64,000 nt of DNA from Hydractinia symbiolongicarpus (taxonomy: Eukaryota > Cnidaria > Hydrozoa > Anthoathecata > Hydractiniidae), in assembly GCF_029227915.1 (NCBI RefSeq), contig NC_079886.1, positions 24,590,501-24,654,500 on the forward strand, in the 5' to 3' direction. A program made the translations under genes and the position numbers. Position 1 is the first letter of the stretch; every line of letters starts with the position of its first letter. Positions 12,663 to 23,364 of the stretch are shown here, in pieces. The notes under the pieces are model-generated. The model saw nothing but the letters and a program-made list of their open reading frames with translations, searched no databases and had not been told where the DNA came from.

Positions 12663-13778
12663 TTATTTTGTCTTCTTGACGAAGTTGTTTTTAGCGAATT
12701 CTTTCATTTCTTTCATCTCTTTCATCAAAGAATATATTTTCATGTGGATGTTAAATGCAATGATTTTCATAACCTGTTGTTGAAATGCGATGTTCTTCAT
12801 CATTTCTTTAATGAGTAAGGGATTCATTTTCTCTACATCAGGTTTCTTTCCTTTACCGCCAGTTCTTTCTGTTATTTTTGTAGGAGGAAAAGGCGAACCA
12901 ACAACAATATTTTCTAAATAAAAACACAAGAAGAAAAAAAATTATTACGCACAAATTATTTTTATCTCTTTAATAATAGCCGTATTTTGCCTGTCTCTGT
13001 GGAGATAAATTCGTGATAATAGAGAATTAGTCTGACTGCGACGAAAATGGACCGTTTCAGATAAGAAAGAATTCCAAATCACTAAGTATTAGCAATTTGT
13101 AAAAAATTAAAATTATAAAAAATGCATAAAAATAAACTTTTTTATATTGCTAACCTTTTGTACTGGGAGGTAACTGAGTAGTTTCTGCGACTAAAAAAAA
13201 CGGTGATATTTTTATAAGCGAACAAAATAAAATTATTATTTTTTATAGTGCTAACCTTTTGTACTGGAAGGTAATTGAGTATTTTCCACAACTAAAAAAA
13301 AAATTATAACAGTGATATTTTTATAACAGATCCAACTATACATATCAAAAATTTGTAAAAAAATAAATAAAATTGATAGAAAGTCCATGACAAATCTATT
13401 ATATAATATTCCGATATTACTAACCTTGTGTAGGTGTAGGGTCGTTTAGCATGCCGAAAAATTCTTCTTCGTCTGAAATAAGATAATAAAACTTAGTGAA
13501 CTCAGCAGCAACAACAATAAAAACAACAACAACAACAATAACAACAATAAAAACAACAACAACAATAACAACAACGAAAACAACAACAACAGTAACAACA
13601 ACAACAGCAGTCTACTTACCTTCTATTTCTTCGAAGAATCTTGCACAGCCTAAAACAAAGAATAAAATAAAAATAACGATGTTTTTCATAGCCTGTTATA
13701 TGCTCTAAATTGCGGTTTTGAGTCTAAAATGACCTTACCTGATGCCAATAAAGCTAATAACAACACCTTGAACAGCAT
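12663..13778 (-). CDS. Small secreted Lys-rich helical protein A (novel paralog family, gene A)
   Basis: Function unknown; not a family I recognise. Exons on the minus strand: 13778-13739 (ATG, signal peptide MLFKVLLLALLAS), 13649-13620, 13472-13425, 13291-13256, 13190-13155, 12913-12663 (stop). Every intron is phase 1 and every internal exon is a multiple of three (30, 48, 36, 36 nt). The joined frame is 146 aa. After the signal peptide come a short acidic stretch (ARFFEEIEDEEEFF), a Pro/Thr/Gln linker with two near-identical 12-aa exon repeats (..TQLPSSTK and ..TQLPPSTK), and a Lys/Met-rich segment ending KEMKEMKEFAKNNFVKK. The last exon shares position, length and amphipathic pattern with genes B and C. 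The plan of signal, acidic pro-part and cationic helix resembles cnidarian host-defence peptide precursors, but that function is inference. A Helitron remnant (12965) lies in intron 5 and a (CAA)n tract in intron 2. Confidence 0.72.
12965..13045 (+). mobile_element. Non-autonomous Helitron family A, 5' remnant
   Basis: Begins TCTCTTTAATAATAGCCG after an A, identical to the 5' end of the elements at 30817 and 63716, then diverges within about 40 bp. No 3' hairpin or CTAG end is preserved. Sits in intron 5 of small secreted gene A. Confidence 0.6.
13498..13610. repeat. (CAA)n microsatellite
   Basis: Roughly 110 bp of imperfect CAA/AAC repeats, interspersed with ATAA, inside intron 2 of gene A. 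The Thr-rich frame over it is an artefact of the repeat. Confidence 0.9.
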
Positions 13779-13950
13779 GATGGAATCTCTAAAACAAACA
13801 AACAAAAATCCGTTATTAATTTGACTTGATTTTTATTAAGATCTTTTCATATCCACCAAACTAAAATCATAAATTTGACTCGAAAAACAAAGCTGCCTTA
13901 ACTTACCGTCTATGTTTACTTCTTTCGATTAGCCAGCACACTATTTTATT
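13779..13950 (-). promoter_or_regulatory. 5'UTR intron and promoter of small secreted gene A
   Basis: On the minus strand an acceptor (TTGTTTTAG) ends 10 nt before the gene A ATG. A strong donor ACG/GTAAGTT occurs at about 13907, so a 5'UTR exon upstream of 13907 is likely. The TATA-like GGAATAAAATAG lies about 40 nt further upstream (near 13950). No transcription start can be fixed from sequence alone. Confidence 0.45.
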
Positions 13951-13967
13951 CCACACAGTGAAATACT

Positions 13968-14210
13968 TCAATCAGAAGTAAAGATTAAAAAATAGCGTGG
14001 GCGGTCGCAAAAAAGACAAGTTCTGTTTTGGGAATAGTGTAATATCGGACAGATATCAATAACAATTTTAATTAGATAAGGTTTCCTATCCACTGATGTG
14101 ATTTCACTTACAATTTTGTCCAATTCTCTCATGATTTTCCTATCTTTGATCATAATTTCATCAAATTTCGTTTTTACTTTTGCACTTTTAATCTCAATTT
14201 GATCACACAT
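13968..14210 (-). other. Orphan open frame with charged coiled-coil-like segment (unconfirmed)
   Basis: An 80-codon frame whose first ~45 residues are strongly charged and heptad-like (KVKTKFDEIMIKDRKIMREL). It contains a GTAAGT that could be a donor after ..ELDKI. It lies just upstream of gene A on the same strand. It might be a decayed exon of a related small gene, but the sequence match to genes A-C is not convincing. Confidence 0.25.
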
Positions 14211-14219
14211 TTTTATGTG

Positions 14220-16310
14220 TTGGTATAATTTTACATATAAAATTGTCAGATCATCTATGGAAGGTTTTTTTTCCTTATAACATTGTGTTACGATAGAAAG
14301 ATACTATGGTAGTTTGTCTATACTAGTAGCAATAATCAATAAAACGAAGGGGGTAATCAATAGGGTCCCTTTCAATGTCCTCCTACTCCCCCCCCCCCCC
14401 TTACTCCTACACGAGAAAGATCCCCTTTAGACTAAACATGATTGCTTCATATACAATATATTGGCATATTTTCGTCTTTTTGATGCAATTTCATACTCCA
14501 GTCCTAAAATTTTGAGTGCATGTTAGGCAATTACAAATTTTCTGTTTAGTCGTCCCTAATCATCGTGGGACCTCCTTGGTTACTTAATACAAAATACCAT
14601 GTGTAGTCGGTAGAACAGTGTTACTTATGTGTGAAAGCATTTAACCCTTTTCTCCCTTTTAAGAAGTCGGATTGACGTTCAGCGCACACTTTCTAATTTG
14701 TGAGTGACACCTAGGCTAAGAGCTACTGAATTTGTTTCGTGTAACGCAATTGCTTCAACGTCTTGTATGCAAGTTCAGTCTAACAACTATAAACTACGAC
14801 ACGAGGAGCATTAACTGAATTTGCTTAGCCTTTTTGCAGTGGTGGAGCGTGTCGGAAAGTATTTAAGTTAGGAAAATGATCAGCAATAAACTGGGAATAT
14901 TTGATCTGATTTATATGGATAAATATTTCCTAATATTGCAGTGTTCTGTGTGAAATCACCAAAATTCTTTCGCGCATGTGGGTGCCCTCTAATCTAATTT
15001 TCATATCAGCGTGAACTTCTAGACTAATTTTGATTAATTGTACAGAGACATGACATGTAATTAGTCATTTGTACAAACGTATCAACATAGCAATCACAGA
15101 AATTTGATTACCAGGTGCTTTTTACATAAGACAGTTGATTTCAGTCCAGCGTCGACGATACCTATTTCTTAAAAAAAAAATAAGTAATTACATTGTAACG
15201 ATTAACAATATATTTTACGAGTAATAACAAAGAAAATGAAATTAGTTTCTTAATTATCACGAGTATACAGGGGCGTAGCCGATGTCAGGGGGAGAGGGAG
15301 AGGGGGCAGTCGTCCCATAAAGAGCGTCAAACGCGACTAACCCAATTTATTGCTATAGTTGTGTTTTTTATACAATTTCATACTGTAGCCCTTTTGATTG
15401 CACTGTAGCTAATCTAAAGAGCGAAACTTTTTAAACTTTGAACTCGGTATGTGTTATTCAGAGTGAGGTCACCTAAGCAAAAGACGGAAGAAACACTGCA
15501 TTGTACTTAATTTGTGAAATATTTCTTACCTAGCTAGAGCTTAAAACTTTGGGCCCAGTCTGTAAATTTAGGATAATGTTTACCACATGCTCAACAAATC
15601 TTAATAGAAAATTTGCATACTGTGTAATTAAGGACTAACTGTTACTTAAGAGAGACATAAAATAGAAAGGTATTCCCGTTGAAATAACATGACCGAATAA
15701 ATTTTCTTTCTAATTTCGACTCTTGCATAATTTTACCACTTTCTATTGCTTTGTTTTCATTAAAAGTTTTTTGACTTATCTTTTGGTAACACAAGAATAT
15801 GTGGAAAATTTCATTAACAAAAATAAAAGTGGCTGGGAGAGTGTTTTGTTAGCACATATCATGTCATGGTAAAAAGTTCTTTTGGAAAGCAACTTTTCTG
15901 GATCATGGCATAAATAGAAAATCTGATATAAAGAAAAACATTTTTCGATTGCAAATTTTGCGTGATATTTTGGTTAATGATGGCGTGTCTTTTTCTAAAT
16001 TATATGGAACGGTAAAATAACCTCCTCTCCCCCACAAAAAAAAAGAGTTTCACACTCTTCCCTCAAAAAGTTAACAACTAAAAGAATTCTATAGAAGTTA
16101 AAATGATTGAAATGGGAAAGGGAACTACTTTTATATGATAAGAGAGCAAGACAGTTAAAACCATTAGTTCATTGAAGTTATAATATGCTAAGAGTCCACA
16201 CCCAGAAATAACTCAAATATCGTTAACAAGTTATATTTTCAATCACTAACAAATCAAAAAGGTGTATATATAAAGTTACATGGTTAATGTCACGGTCACC
16301 AAAAGTTCAC
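14220..16310. other. Intergenic stretch between genes A and B, nothing recognised
   Basis: No homologous reading frame seen. Contains a poly-C run (about 14387-14400) and short purine-rich repeat debris (GGGGGAGAGGGAGAGGGGG near 15289). Otherwise featureless AT-rich sequence. Confidence 0.4.
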
Positions 16311-16319
16311 AAAACCAGT

Positions 16320-17016
16320 CTACACTGGGTTTACGACTTTATGCTCGTGTTTTCTTTTAAAATGCTCGAGTGCGTATTTTTTGAAGTCTTTGATGTGATC
16401 TCCCATTTCCTCAAATGCTTTCATCAATTGCTGAAGAGATTGTTTGGTTGTTTGCTGTTGATGGTGCATGGAGAACAATAATGATACTAACATCTTTTTG
16501 TCAAATTTTTCTGGACTTTCTACACGAACAAAAATTTTTACTTTATTGAAGATAATCAAATAGAAATGCTATAAAAATAGGATAAATACAGAAACGATTG
16601 CCAGAATTGTATCTCTGGTGTGACAGATAAAAGTAAGATCCTTCTATTTCGAACTCAATACTTTAGGTCAGGGGTATCGCAGTTTTGGACAAAACCAAAT
16701 CTTGGAGGAAAGAGGAAAATAAAATATTTCTAAAGATTTTAAAAATAAAAAAACGGAGTTTTAGCATGACCTTTGGATAAGCAACTCGTATCCATATTGG
16801 TTTGGTAAACACAACAAAATTTAATTTTAAATAATGAATATACTTACTTTCTCCTTTTTCATTTTTATCATGTTTTCCTGCGAACACTAAAAAACAAAAT
16901 GCGTGAAATATTGAAATTCTTTCACATCAGTGATATGAAAGTTAAAGTAATTCCTTCAAGAAAATCAAATTCGTACCAGTTACAAGAAGAACCAGGAAAA
17001 GCACTTTAAATAACAT
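16320..17016 (-). CDS. Small secreted Lys/His-rich helical protein B (novel paralog family, gene B)
   Basis: Three exons on the minus strand: 17016-16977 (ATG; signal peptide MLFKVLFLVLLVT, 40 nt exactly as in gene A), 16886-16848 (39 nt: ..FAGKHDKNEKGE, hydrophilic), 16519-16320 (stop). Both introns are phase 1. The product has 92 residues. The first exon shares MLFKVL with gene A, and the last exon ends in HIKDFKKYALEHFKRKHEHK, which aligns with the IKEFKEMKTYASKHY of gene C. The Gln-rich HHQQQTTKQSLQQLMKAF precedes it. It lacks the acidic linker of A and C. An AG lies 7 nt before the ATG (GAAAACAG/CTTCGCA), suggesting a 5'UTR splice or trans-splice acceptor. Secreted and helical by inspection; function unknown. 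Confidence 0.7.
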
Positions 17017-18280
17017 TGCGAAGCTGTTTTCAAAGCAATTGATGGAAAGTTGAACCACGACTTAACTCTTATGTAAATTTCAACGCAATTGTGTATATTT
17101 CTTTCAGCTCTCCAACCAAGTTGTGAAATAATTGCTTTGGGTATTGGATGGTATTTAGTATTAGCATCGGTGTAGGAGTAAATAGAATTGCATTTTGTAA
17201 AAAAGGCGGTGATGTTATATGACACAGGTGCAGTTAAAGTGATTTCTCAGAAGAATTGAAAATGTTTTATTACATATTTTATTATAATTTGTTTTTTGTT
17301 TAAATAAGAACTATTTAAGGAAGGCACATCAATACAGGAACGGTATTTTTAAAAGTAAAAATTTCTTTTAAACAATGTGAAATATTACTTTTACTTTCAA
17401 AAAAATAAAAAATTTCTTTATCATTCACGCGTGTGAATGGACAAACTATTTTCAGAATCTTTGTCATTATCATTTAGCTGTTTTTTTGTCTTTAGTTGTT
17501 GTTATAACATCTTGCTTTTTAAGGAAAGAAGATATAATAAAAGGAACGTTTAAAAAGTCAGATTCAACAGAAAAACTTAGTTCATGGTAAAAAAAAAATT
17601 TCCCCTAAATATACTTAAATGTTGTCTAAATATTTATAGAAAATAACACAACAATTGTTAGTGGTGGCATATGACTAATGCATATAAATAATTACATCAT
17701 GAAATATTATTGAACGAAGAACTATCTTGGGATAAAAGAATATAGAGAAATGATATGTCGGCCATCCTATAAAAAAAGAGATATTGACAATGTCGGTTGA
17801 ACATAAAAATAACGGTGTGGGACGCTTGAAAATTAATAGTATACGACATATGGCTAGAAAATATCCCGCGTCTTATGGGAAATTAATTTAAAATTAGTTT
17901 AAGCGGTCATGTCAAATCTTCTATTCCCAAAATTAATTAAAAATTAAGTCAGTAACTGCGCCCAATTATGTAGAATATTGGAAAACTCGTCCCCAGGGCT
18001 TTTGCTGCGCTTATTGATAGGTCTGATGAAATACAAAAATAGACAAAAGGTCCTGAGATCGAGGTTGGTAGAATATTGTAAAACTCGTCGAGGTTTTCAT
18101 ATTGTCTCTGAATAATAGGTGCGGAGAGAAATCTAGGTGTTGATTTTAGTCAGTAATAATTGAGTGAAAACCACTATCAAAACATTAAGTACTTTGATTT
18201 TCTGTTTATTTTTTTATTTATTTGTTTCTTTAGGTATTATTGTAATTATTTTTTACTTAAATATTATCTTCTCTTTTGTA
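17017..18280. other. Intergenic stretch between divergent genes B and C
   Basis: About 1.3 kb that must hold the promoters of gene B (-) and gene C (+). No homologous frame seen. A TTTTGTAG acceptor at 18281, 11 nt before the gene C ATG, marks either a 5'UTR intron or a trans-splice site. Confidence 0.4.
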
Positions 18281-18292
18281 GAAAAATCCACT

Positions 18293-19379
18293 ATGTTGCT
18301 GAAACTACTATGCTTGACCTTACTAGTTGCTGCAGGTAAAAAAATAAATAAATTAATAACTAAAAATTCACCTTATTATATGAAAAATTCTTTATTTGGT
18401 TGTACAAGTTTGTATTTTTTCGCATTTTCTTATTATTAATCTGTGGCAAAGATCTAACATCTAACCGTAACTGTACATTTTGTTGTAGCCATTTAAAAAA
18501 ATATATACTTTTTTTAGTCTATGCAAACAAGTATGATGTTCGAGACGAAGATATTAGTTTCCTGGACAATTTCGGTAAGTTTTGTACAGCTACCATTTTT
18601 AATCGAACGTAGTTGTTTTCCCCAGGATATTTTAGCACCTGGATCGCTGTTATGCAGCAGATTTAATCCATCAAAAAGAGAAAACGCTCTAACTTTGTTG
18701 GTGGTTGTTGTTGAGGAATTCTCAGTTGTACTTTTAAAAAAACAAATGAAAGAAAAGTGGAAAAATAAAGTTTACAATCTTCGACCTGAATACTGGCGCA
18801 TCCGCTCAAAACACTTTTCTATGCTCATGAAAATCTTTAGAGTTTGGATAGTGTTTTAGCCAATCTGGAAGTTCCAATGATGGTGGAACCTCGTCACTAT
18901 CTTGACCCCTTTTCTAATTCGTTCGCCTTGAGATTCACTCAATACTCTCTTGATAAGTGGCACCTAGGTGTAGCAAAAATTCCCCAAAAATAATCTTACT
19001 TGATAGCTTAAACTCTTCTACACTGTGAAAAATAAAAATACTGGATAGGAAATACTTTTCTACTTTTTTCAAATATTATGTATCATTTAATATCATATAA
19101 ATGTCGTAAAGACACAACAAGGTCCTTCTTAATACACATATATATTTGTCAATAGCTAAGTTGGATGACGGTGGAAAAACAACTGAAAAGCCAAAAGAGA
19201 AAGCCAAAGGAAAAGAAGGAATGGAAAATTACTTTGCAAAAAGTATATTGAAGAATATTATACTTGATCATGAAGTCACCAAAGTTATGCTCAATGGTCT
19301 TCACTTCAAATTATTTCACCTCATCAAGGAATTTAAAGAAATGAAAACATATGCTTCTAAGCATTATGAAGAAAACTGA
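18293..19379 (+). CDS. Small secreted Lys-rich helical protein C (novel paralog family, gene C)
   Basis: Three exons: 18293-18335 (ATG; signal peptide MLLKLLCLTLLVAA, ends phase 1), 18518-18574 (57 nt: YANKYDVRDEDISFLDNF, acidic), 19156-19379 (stop). Phases agree; the joined frame is 107 aa. The last exon begins with a Lys/Glu/Gly stretch (KTTEKPKEKAKGKEG) and then a long amphipathic helix ending LIKEFKEMKTYASKHYEEN, similar to the ends of A and B. As in A, an acidic segment follows the signal peptide and a Lys-rich part follows that. Further micro-exons between 18574 and 19156 cannot be excluded. It is transcribed away from A and B, so the cluster includes an inversion. Function unknown; secretion is inferred from the signal peptide. 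Confidence 0.72.
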
Positions 19380-19849
19380 AATTAATCGTAAACATTGACA
19401 GAGGGTTTGTATTTATTAAGTGGAGTTGGTTGTCAACTAATTTTCTGTAATTTTTTTTTGTATAGAAATATAAACTAATGTGACCTTCCTTGTTTTCTTT
19501 TGATTGATGAAATATTCCTTACTCTGAGATAACCAGTCCAAAATTCAGCCTGTAATTTTGTATAACTAGAGGAAGGAGCACAAGAACCAAACACAAGAGC
19601 CGAACCATCGAGTCATTTCCATAACACATTACCACCTACCAAAAACTTTTTAACCTGCTCTATTACCGCTCTAAATTCCTTTCTATTTAGATTATGTCCC
19701 TTCATATTGTTTTTCAAGGAGCAAAATGATGTTTAAAAAAGCTTTGAGCAGAGTTTCTTTATGACTTCTTTAGGAGAAAGTGATAAAAATACTAACTCTG
19801 AGACAATGATTAATGACAATGGTTAAAAACTAGCAGAGCTTACGAAAAG

Positions 19850-20185
19850 TTTTTTTTCGCGAAATTTTATCACGTGGAAAGGTCAAGATATGATCATTCG
19901 CAAAAGTTTATTCACTTAGAACTTTCTAAATCGTCGATTCGCGAAAATTTATCCACTAAAAAAAACCTGCTTTGAAAGCTGTTTTACCTTCGAATTGCCA
20001 AATAAATATATTTACATTGTGTGCAAAAGATGTTGTACGTTCGTTTTTGACTTTTATATTAGCGAAAAATTTAAAAACATATAAAACACTAAAATCACGA
20101 AAGTTTTTCCCGCGATTTTTTGGATTCGCGAAAGTTTCTTTGAATAAGATATACACAAAACAACTTAATTCGCGATGCATCGTCG
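19850..20185. mobile_element. TTCGCG-rich MITE, copy 2 (diverged)
   Basis: TTTCGCGAAA-type words at both ends and in the middle match copies at 7690, 31535 and 38962. The termini are not preserved. The overlapping open frames on both strands are repeat composition, not genes. Confidence 0.5.
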
Positions 20186-20189
20186 CGTG

Positions 20190-21157
20190 TTCAATATCCA
20201 AAATTTTAATTTTACTTTCGTGCCAATTTGGAGCAAGAAAATAAAAATGCTCATGATTGTCATTTCATTTTTTTAAAAGCTCAATGTATTTCAAAATTCT
20301 TATTGTGCAAGTTGTTGTAATATTCTTTTAATTTTAGAAATAAGCGTTTTTTACAATATACCAATTTCTTTTTGCTCAATACTAAGGCTGTCCTTACATG
20401 TTCATTTGTCGTTTTCCGACCTATAATTTTATTGCAGCTTTGAGGCATGCATAATGTAAACGTTGCACCGACTGACGTTAAAATATCAAAATAAACTTAT
20501 ATTTAGCTGGATGTTTTCATTATGTGTTAAAAAATTAACTCCAATTAGAGCACATGCTTATCGCAAATTAGCACCAGATGGAAACCAAGCTTTAGTGGCA
20601 AATATTTCTAGACCAATGAGAAAGCAATAAACTGGCGCGAGGGATAAGCTTAATATATTTAGTTATGGACTGATGCTATCATCAGAAGATGTTGTCAGTT
20701 AAATTGTTACTTTAACTTTCATAAAACTTTAACTTGTTTTCAAAATAGACTAATGTTTTTGCAGCTGACCGCTACACAACAGTCACACCAAACATTGGCA
20801 CCATCTTTACTAAGTTGAAGCACGTGAGCATAAATACAATCAATTAATACCGATCATTATAAACAAATATGGCAGCTGCTTAAAGTGTGTTATTGCGAGG
20901 TGCTCTGCTGTTTTTTGTTATTCATTTGTTGAAAGATTTGCTTACAACATTTTTATTAAGCTATACTTCTACTTTAGAGAAAAATAATTTGAGTAAGTAC
21001 AGTTTAACTCTTTGGGTCGTAAATCGGTGAAATACTGGAAATATAAACAGAATGTTGAAAAATATTGCGTCAAACTTTTTGTAGTCTGCAAAAAAATGTG
21101 TAGGTTGGCAGAAAATGGTAAACGAATAAGTTTTTAAGGAAAACCTAATCTATATAA
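20190..21157. other. Intergenic stretch, nothing recognised
   Basis: AT-rich sequence without a recognisable frame, RNA gene or clear repeat. Confidence 0.4.
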
Positions 21158-21285
21158 CTAGTCGGTAGGCCGTGAATACATCCACGGGTTCGTCGTTGTT
21201 TATTAATGCATTTTGTGTGTCTCGCTACTGCTGTTACCATTTTGCGTGACAGACAGACAGACATATACGGGTATTATAATATAGA
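21158..21285 (-). mobile_element. Non-autonomous Helitron, family B
   Basis: Read on the minus strand it starts TCTATATTATAATACCCGTA and ends with a hairpin (CCGTG..CACGG, with a GATGTATT loop), about 13 nt, and then CTAG followed by T. These are the Helitron hallmarks: 5' TC, 3' hairpin + CTRR, T flank. The 5' end abuts the CTAG end of the family A element at 21286-21409, so the two are joined head to tail. Confidence 0.7.
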
Positions 21286-21409
21286 CTAGCCGTAAACCCG
21301 TGGAAAAATCCACGGGGTCGCCCGTCCTTTATATATCGCATTTCGTGTTTCTGTAACAGGACGCGGTTTCCGCGGACAGACAGACAAAATACGGCTATTA
21401 TTAAAGAGA
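21286..21409 (-). mobile_element. Non-autonomous Helitron, family A (124 bp)
   Basis: On the minus strand: flanking A, then TCTCTTTAATAATAGCCGTA at the 5' end. The 3' end has hairpin CCCGTGGATTTTTCCACGGG, a short spacer, then CTAG followed by T. Same termini as the elements at 30817 and 63716. Internally deleted relative to the 181-bp copy at 63716. Confidence 0.75.
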
Positions 21410-21454
21410 TAATAGATAATACAAAAGTTGTGTCTGTCTGTGCCCAGCAAAGTG

Positions 21455-21840
21455 AATATTATTTTTGAAACCCTCAAAAAACTGAACCGTAGTCCCTCAA
21501 CCCATTTCGGAATCAAAACGTTGATGACGTCATCACAAGTCTATTCATTTTCTTGATCAGTGTTTTCAGATTTTTACGATGAAGGCAATACAAATTTTTT
21601 TGTTCTTTAGAGAAGAACTTTGCCTGATCTGTATCTATATTTCATTAACCGTTTGTCAAAAGTGCATGATCCGAGACATTTTCTTGATCAAAGTTCCACG
21701 CTATACATAGATGCAATAGGTAAACAAATTTCTGGATAAAGTTTTGTGTATATTGGCTGGTTTTTATTGATGTCAGCAAAAGTTTTAAACCCTTGTATCT
21801 TCTTAAGACTTTGCTATATGGACGGGTCATTCAGGCCTTT
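21455..21840. repeat. Interspersed repeat, copy 2
   Basis: Shares ordered blocks with 5265-5830: CATTTCGGAATC, GATGACGTCATCA, TTCTTGATCAGTGTTTTCAG, CGATGAAGGCAA, GATGTCAGCAAAAG, ATCTTCTTAAGA. Diverged and non-coding. Confidence 0.6.
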
Positions 21841-22313
21841 TAAGGAGAGGCGTGCAATAGCACGCGCACACCTCCACACACACAAAATGGGTTAGGCGTG
21901 CTATTGATAGCACCTGCAAAATGACAAATTTTATAAGAATTTAACCAGTGCACACACTAAAAAGCACACCTAAAATAATTGAGGTGTATTTTTTGGTACA
22001 CACGCATCAAAATTTTTAAGAAAAGGCCTGGTCATTGCTAACCCGTATATATACTTATACAACAGCCTAACCTGAAGACCAGAATATGTAGTACCGGCGA
22101 ATTCGTAGATTTCAACAGGCTAACTAGTATTTTGTAAACGTTTTTAAAGGTATAACTTATTTGGGAGTGGGAGGTAAGCTTTAAGTGCAAGTTTCAACAA
22201 ATTTTTACTTTTTAACTTGATTTTTTTATGTTGTTTATGTATTTTGCCTATGTGATGCGTGAGGATGGCAAAACTGAAAATCACAACATGTTGTGTCACC
22301 CCACAACTCATCT

Positions 22314-22377
22314 CATGTCTGCCAGATTAGATAGAATACCGTGAGGTCTTGGTATTCTATCTAATCCCGCAGACATG
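22314..22377. repeat. 64-nt near-perfect palindrome
   Basis: Outer arms CATGTCTGC / GCAGACATG and inner arms GATTAGATAGAATACC / GGTATTCTATCTAATC are both perfect. They are separated by one 2x2-nt mismatch bulge and a 10-nt loop (GTGAGGTCTT). It lies just upstream of the Helentron and may be a terminal structure of it, but this is not shown. Confidence 0.85.
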
Positions 22378-22784
22378 TGATTTTGAACATACCTTGTCAA
22401 TGAAATAAATATTACAAGGAATTTAAATTTGTGTGTGCAGCGATTTTTAAGAATATAAAATCGCCGAATAAATATTTAGCCATGAAGAAATTATGCACGC
22501 AATGAATCACTTTTCTTATTTTTAGGTTCAACGTATAAAAAAGAAGAAACTCGACAGAGTATAAAAGCTAGATATTTAGACAATCAGATATTCAGACTTA
22601 TTTGGTTACTTATTGGTAAACTTATTGGTAAACTTACTGGTCAACTTACTGAAATTATTAAGCCCGCTGAAACTATGTGGTTATTAAATAATATGACAGA
22701 GGATTCTCTAGTTTTTAAAGGTTGTTTTTCTTGGCCACACGTCACCACTGCTATTGTGAACCCCGCGTATAGAAACTGCTGCCG

Positions 22785-23364
22785 TGTGGTTCTTTACTTT
22801 CCGGTGATGTTGAAACTAACTCAGGTGATCTTGATCATATCATTTGCGAAGGAACAAAGTTGTACACGAGCCTAGGTTACACAAACCAGTACTTGAGTGC
22901 AAGTGACCTCCCAAATAGTTTGACTGTTGAAAACGAGGTCATACAAATACAAAGTTTCATCACATTCCGAAAAAGGACAAGGAATGTTGGGCATTATAAA
23001 CGGCGTTAGTTTTGCTATAATTTGGGGGCACCCACAAATTTATTTATTTGATCCTCATAGCCGAAATAGTTTTGGACAAATAACCGAATGTGGTACAACA
23101 GTCCTTTTAAAATTTAACTCATTACAAGAAGTTGAAAACTATATACGCGAAATATATGTGTCACCTGGTCAAGGAAAGTGTCTTGAAACTCAATATTTTA
23201 AAATATTGACAACTGAACAGATAACCGATAACATTATGCTTTCCGTTCGTAGAAAGAGAAAACTAGATCAAACAAAAAGTACCGTCATTCCGAAAGAGGC
23301 CGAGCAAAGCAAAGAGAGTCGACAAACACTTATAGAAAAACAGAACAGGGCCAAGCTAAGTTAA
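22785..23364 (+). pseudogene. Helentron N-terminal part: 2A-like motif and DxH cysteine-protease-like region
   Basis: At 22785-22829 one frame reads CGSLLSGDVETNSGD, very close to the 2A ribosome-skipping consensus (..GDVExNPGP), but the essential NPGP is NSGD. The frame continues to about 22960 (..LYTSLGYTNQYLSASDLPNS). The next frame carries (22927-23364) IWGHPQIYLFDPHSRNSFGQ and TVLLKFNSLQEVENYI. DPHSRN with the following LLKF block is the Asp-His region of the OTU/C76-like domain found in many Helitron polyproteins. The upstream catalytic Cys could not be placed. At least one frameshift (near 22950) separates the parts. Protease assignment is by motif only. Confidence 0.55.

Noticed and set aside
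12565-12783. Plus-strand 72-codon frame
   Set aside because: Directly antisense to the last exon of gene A, which has splice-phase and paralog support.
13496-13708. Thr-rich 70-codon frame
   Set aside because: Made of a (CAA)n microsatellite, antisense to gene A and spanning its intron 2.
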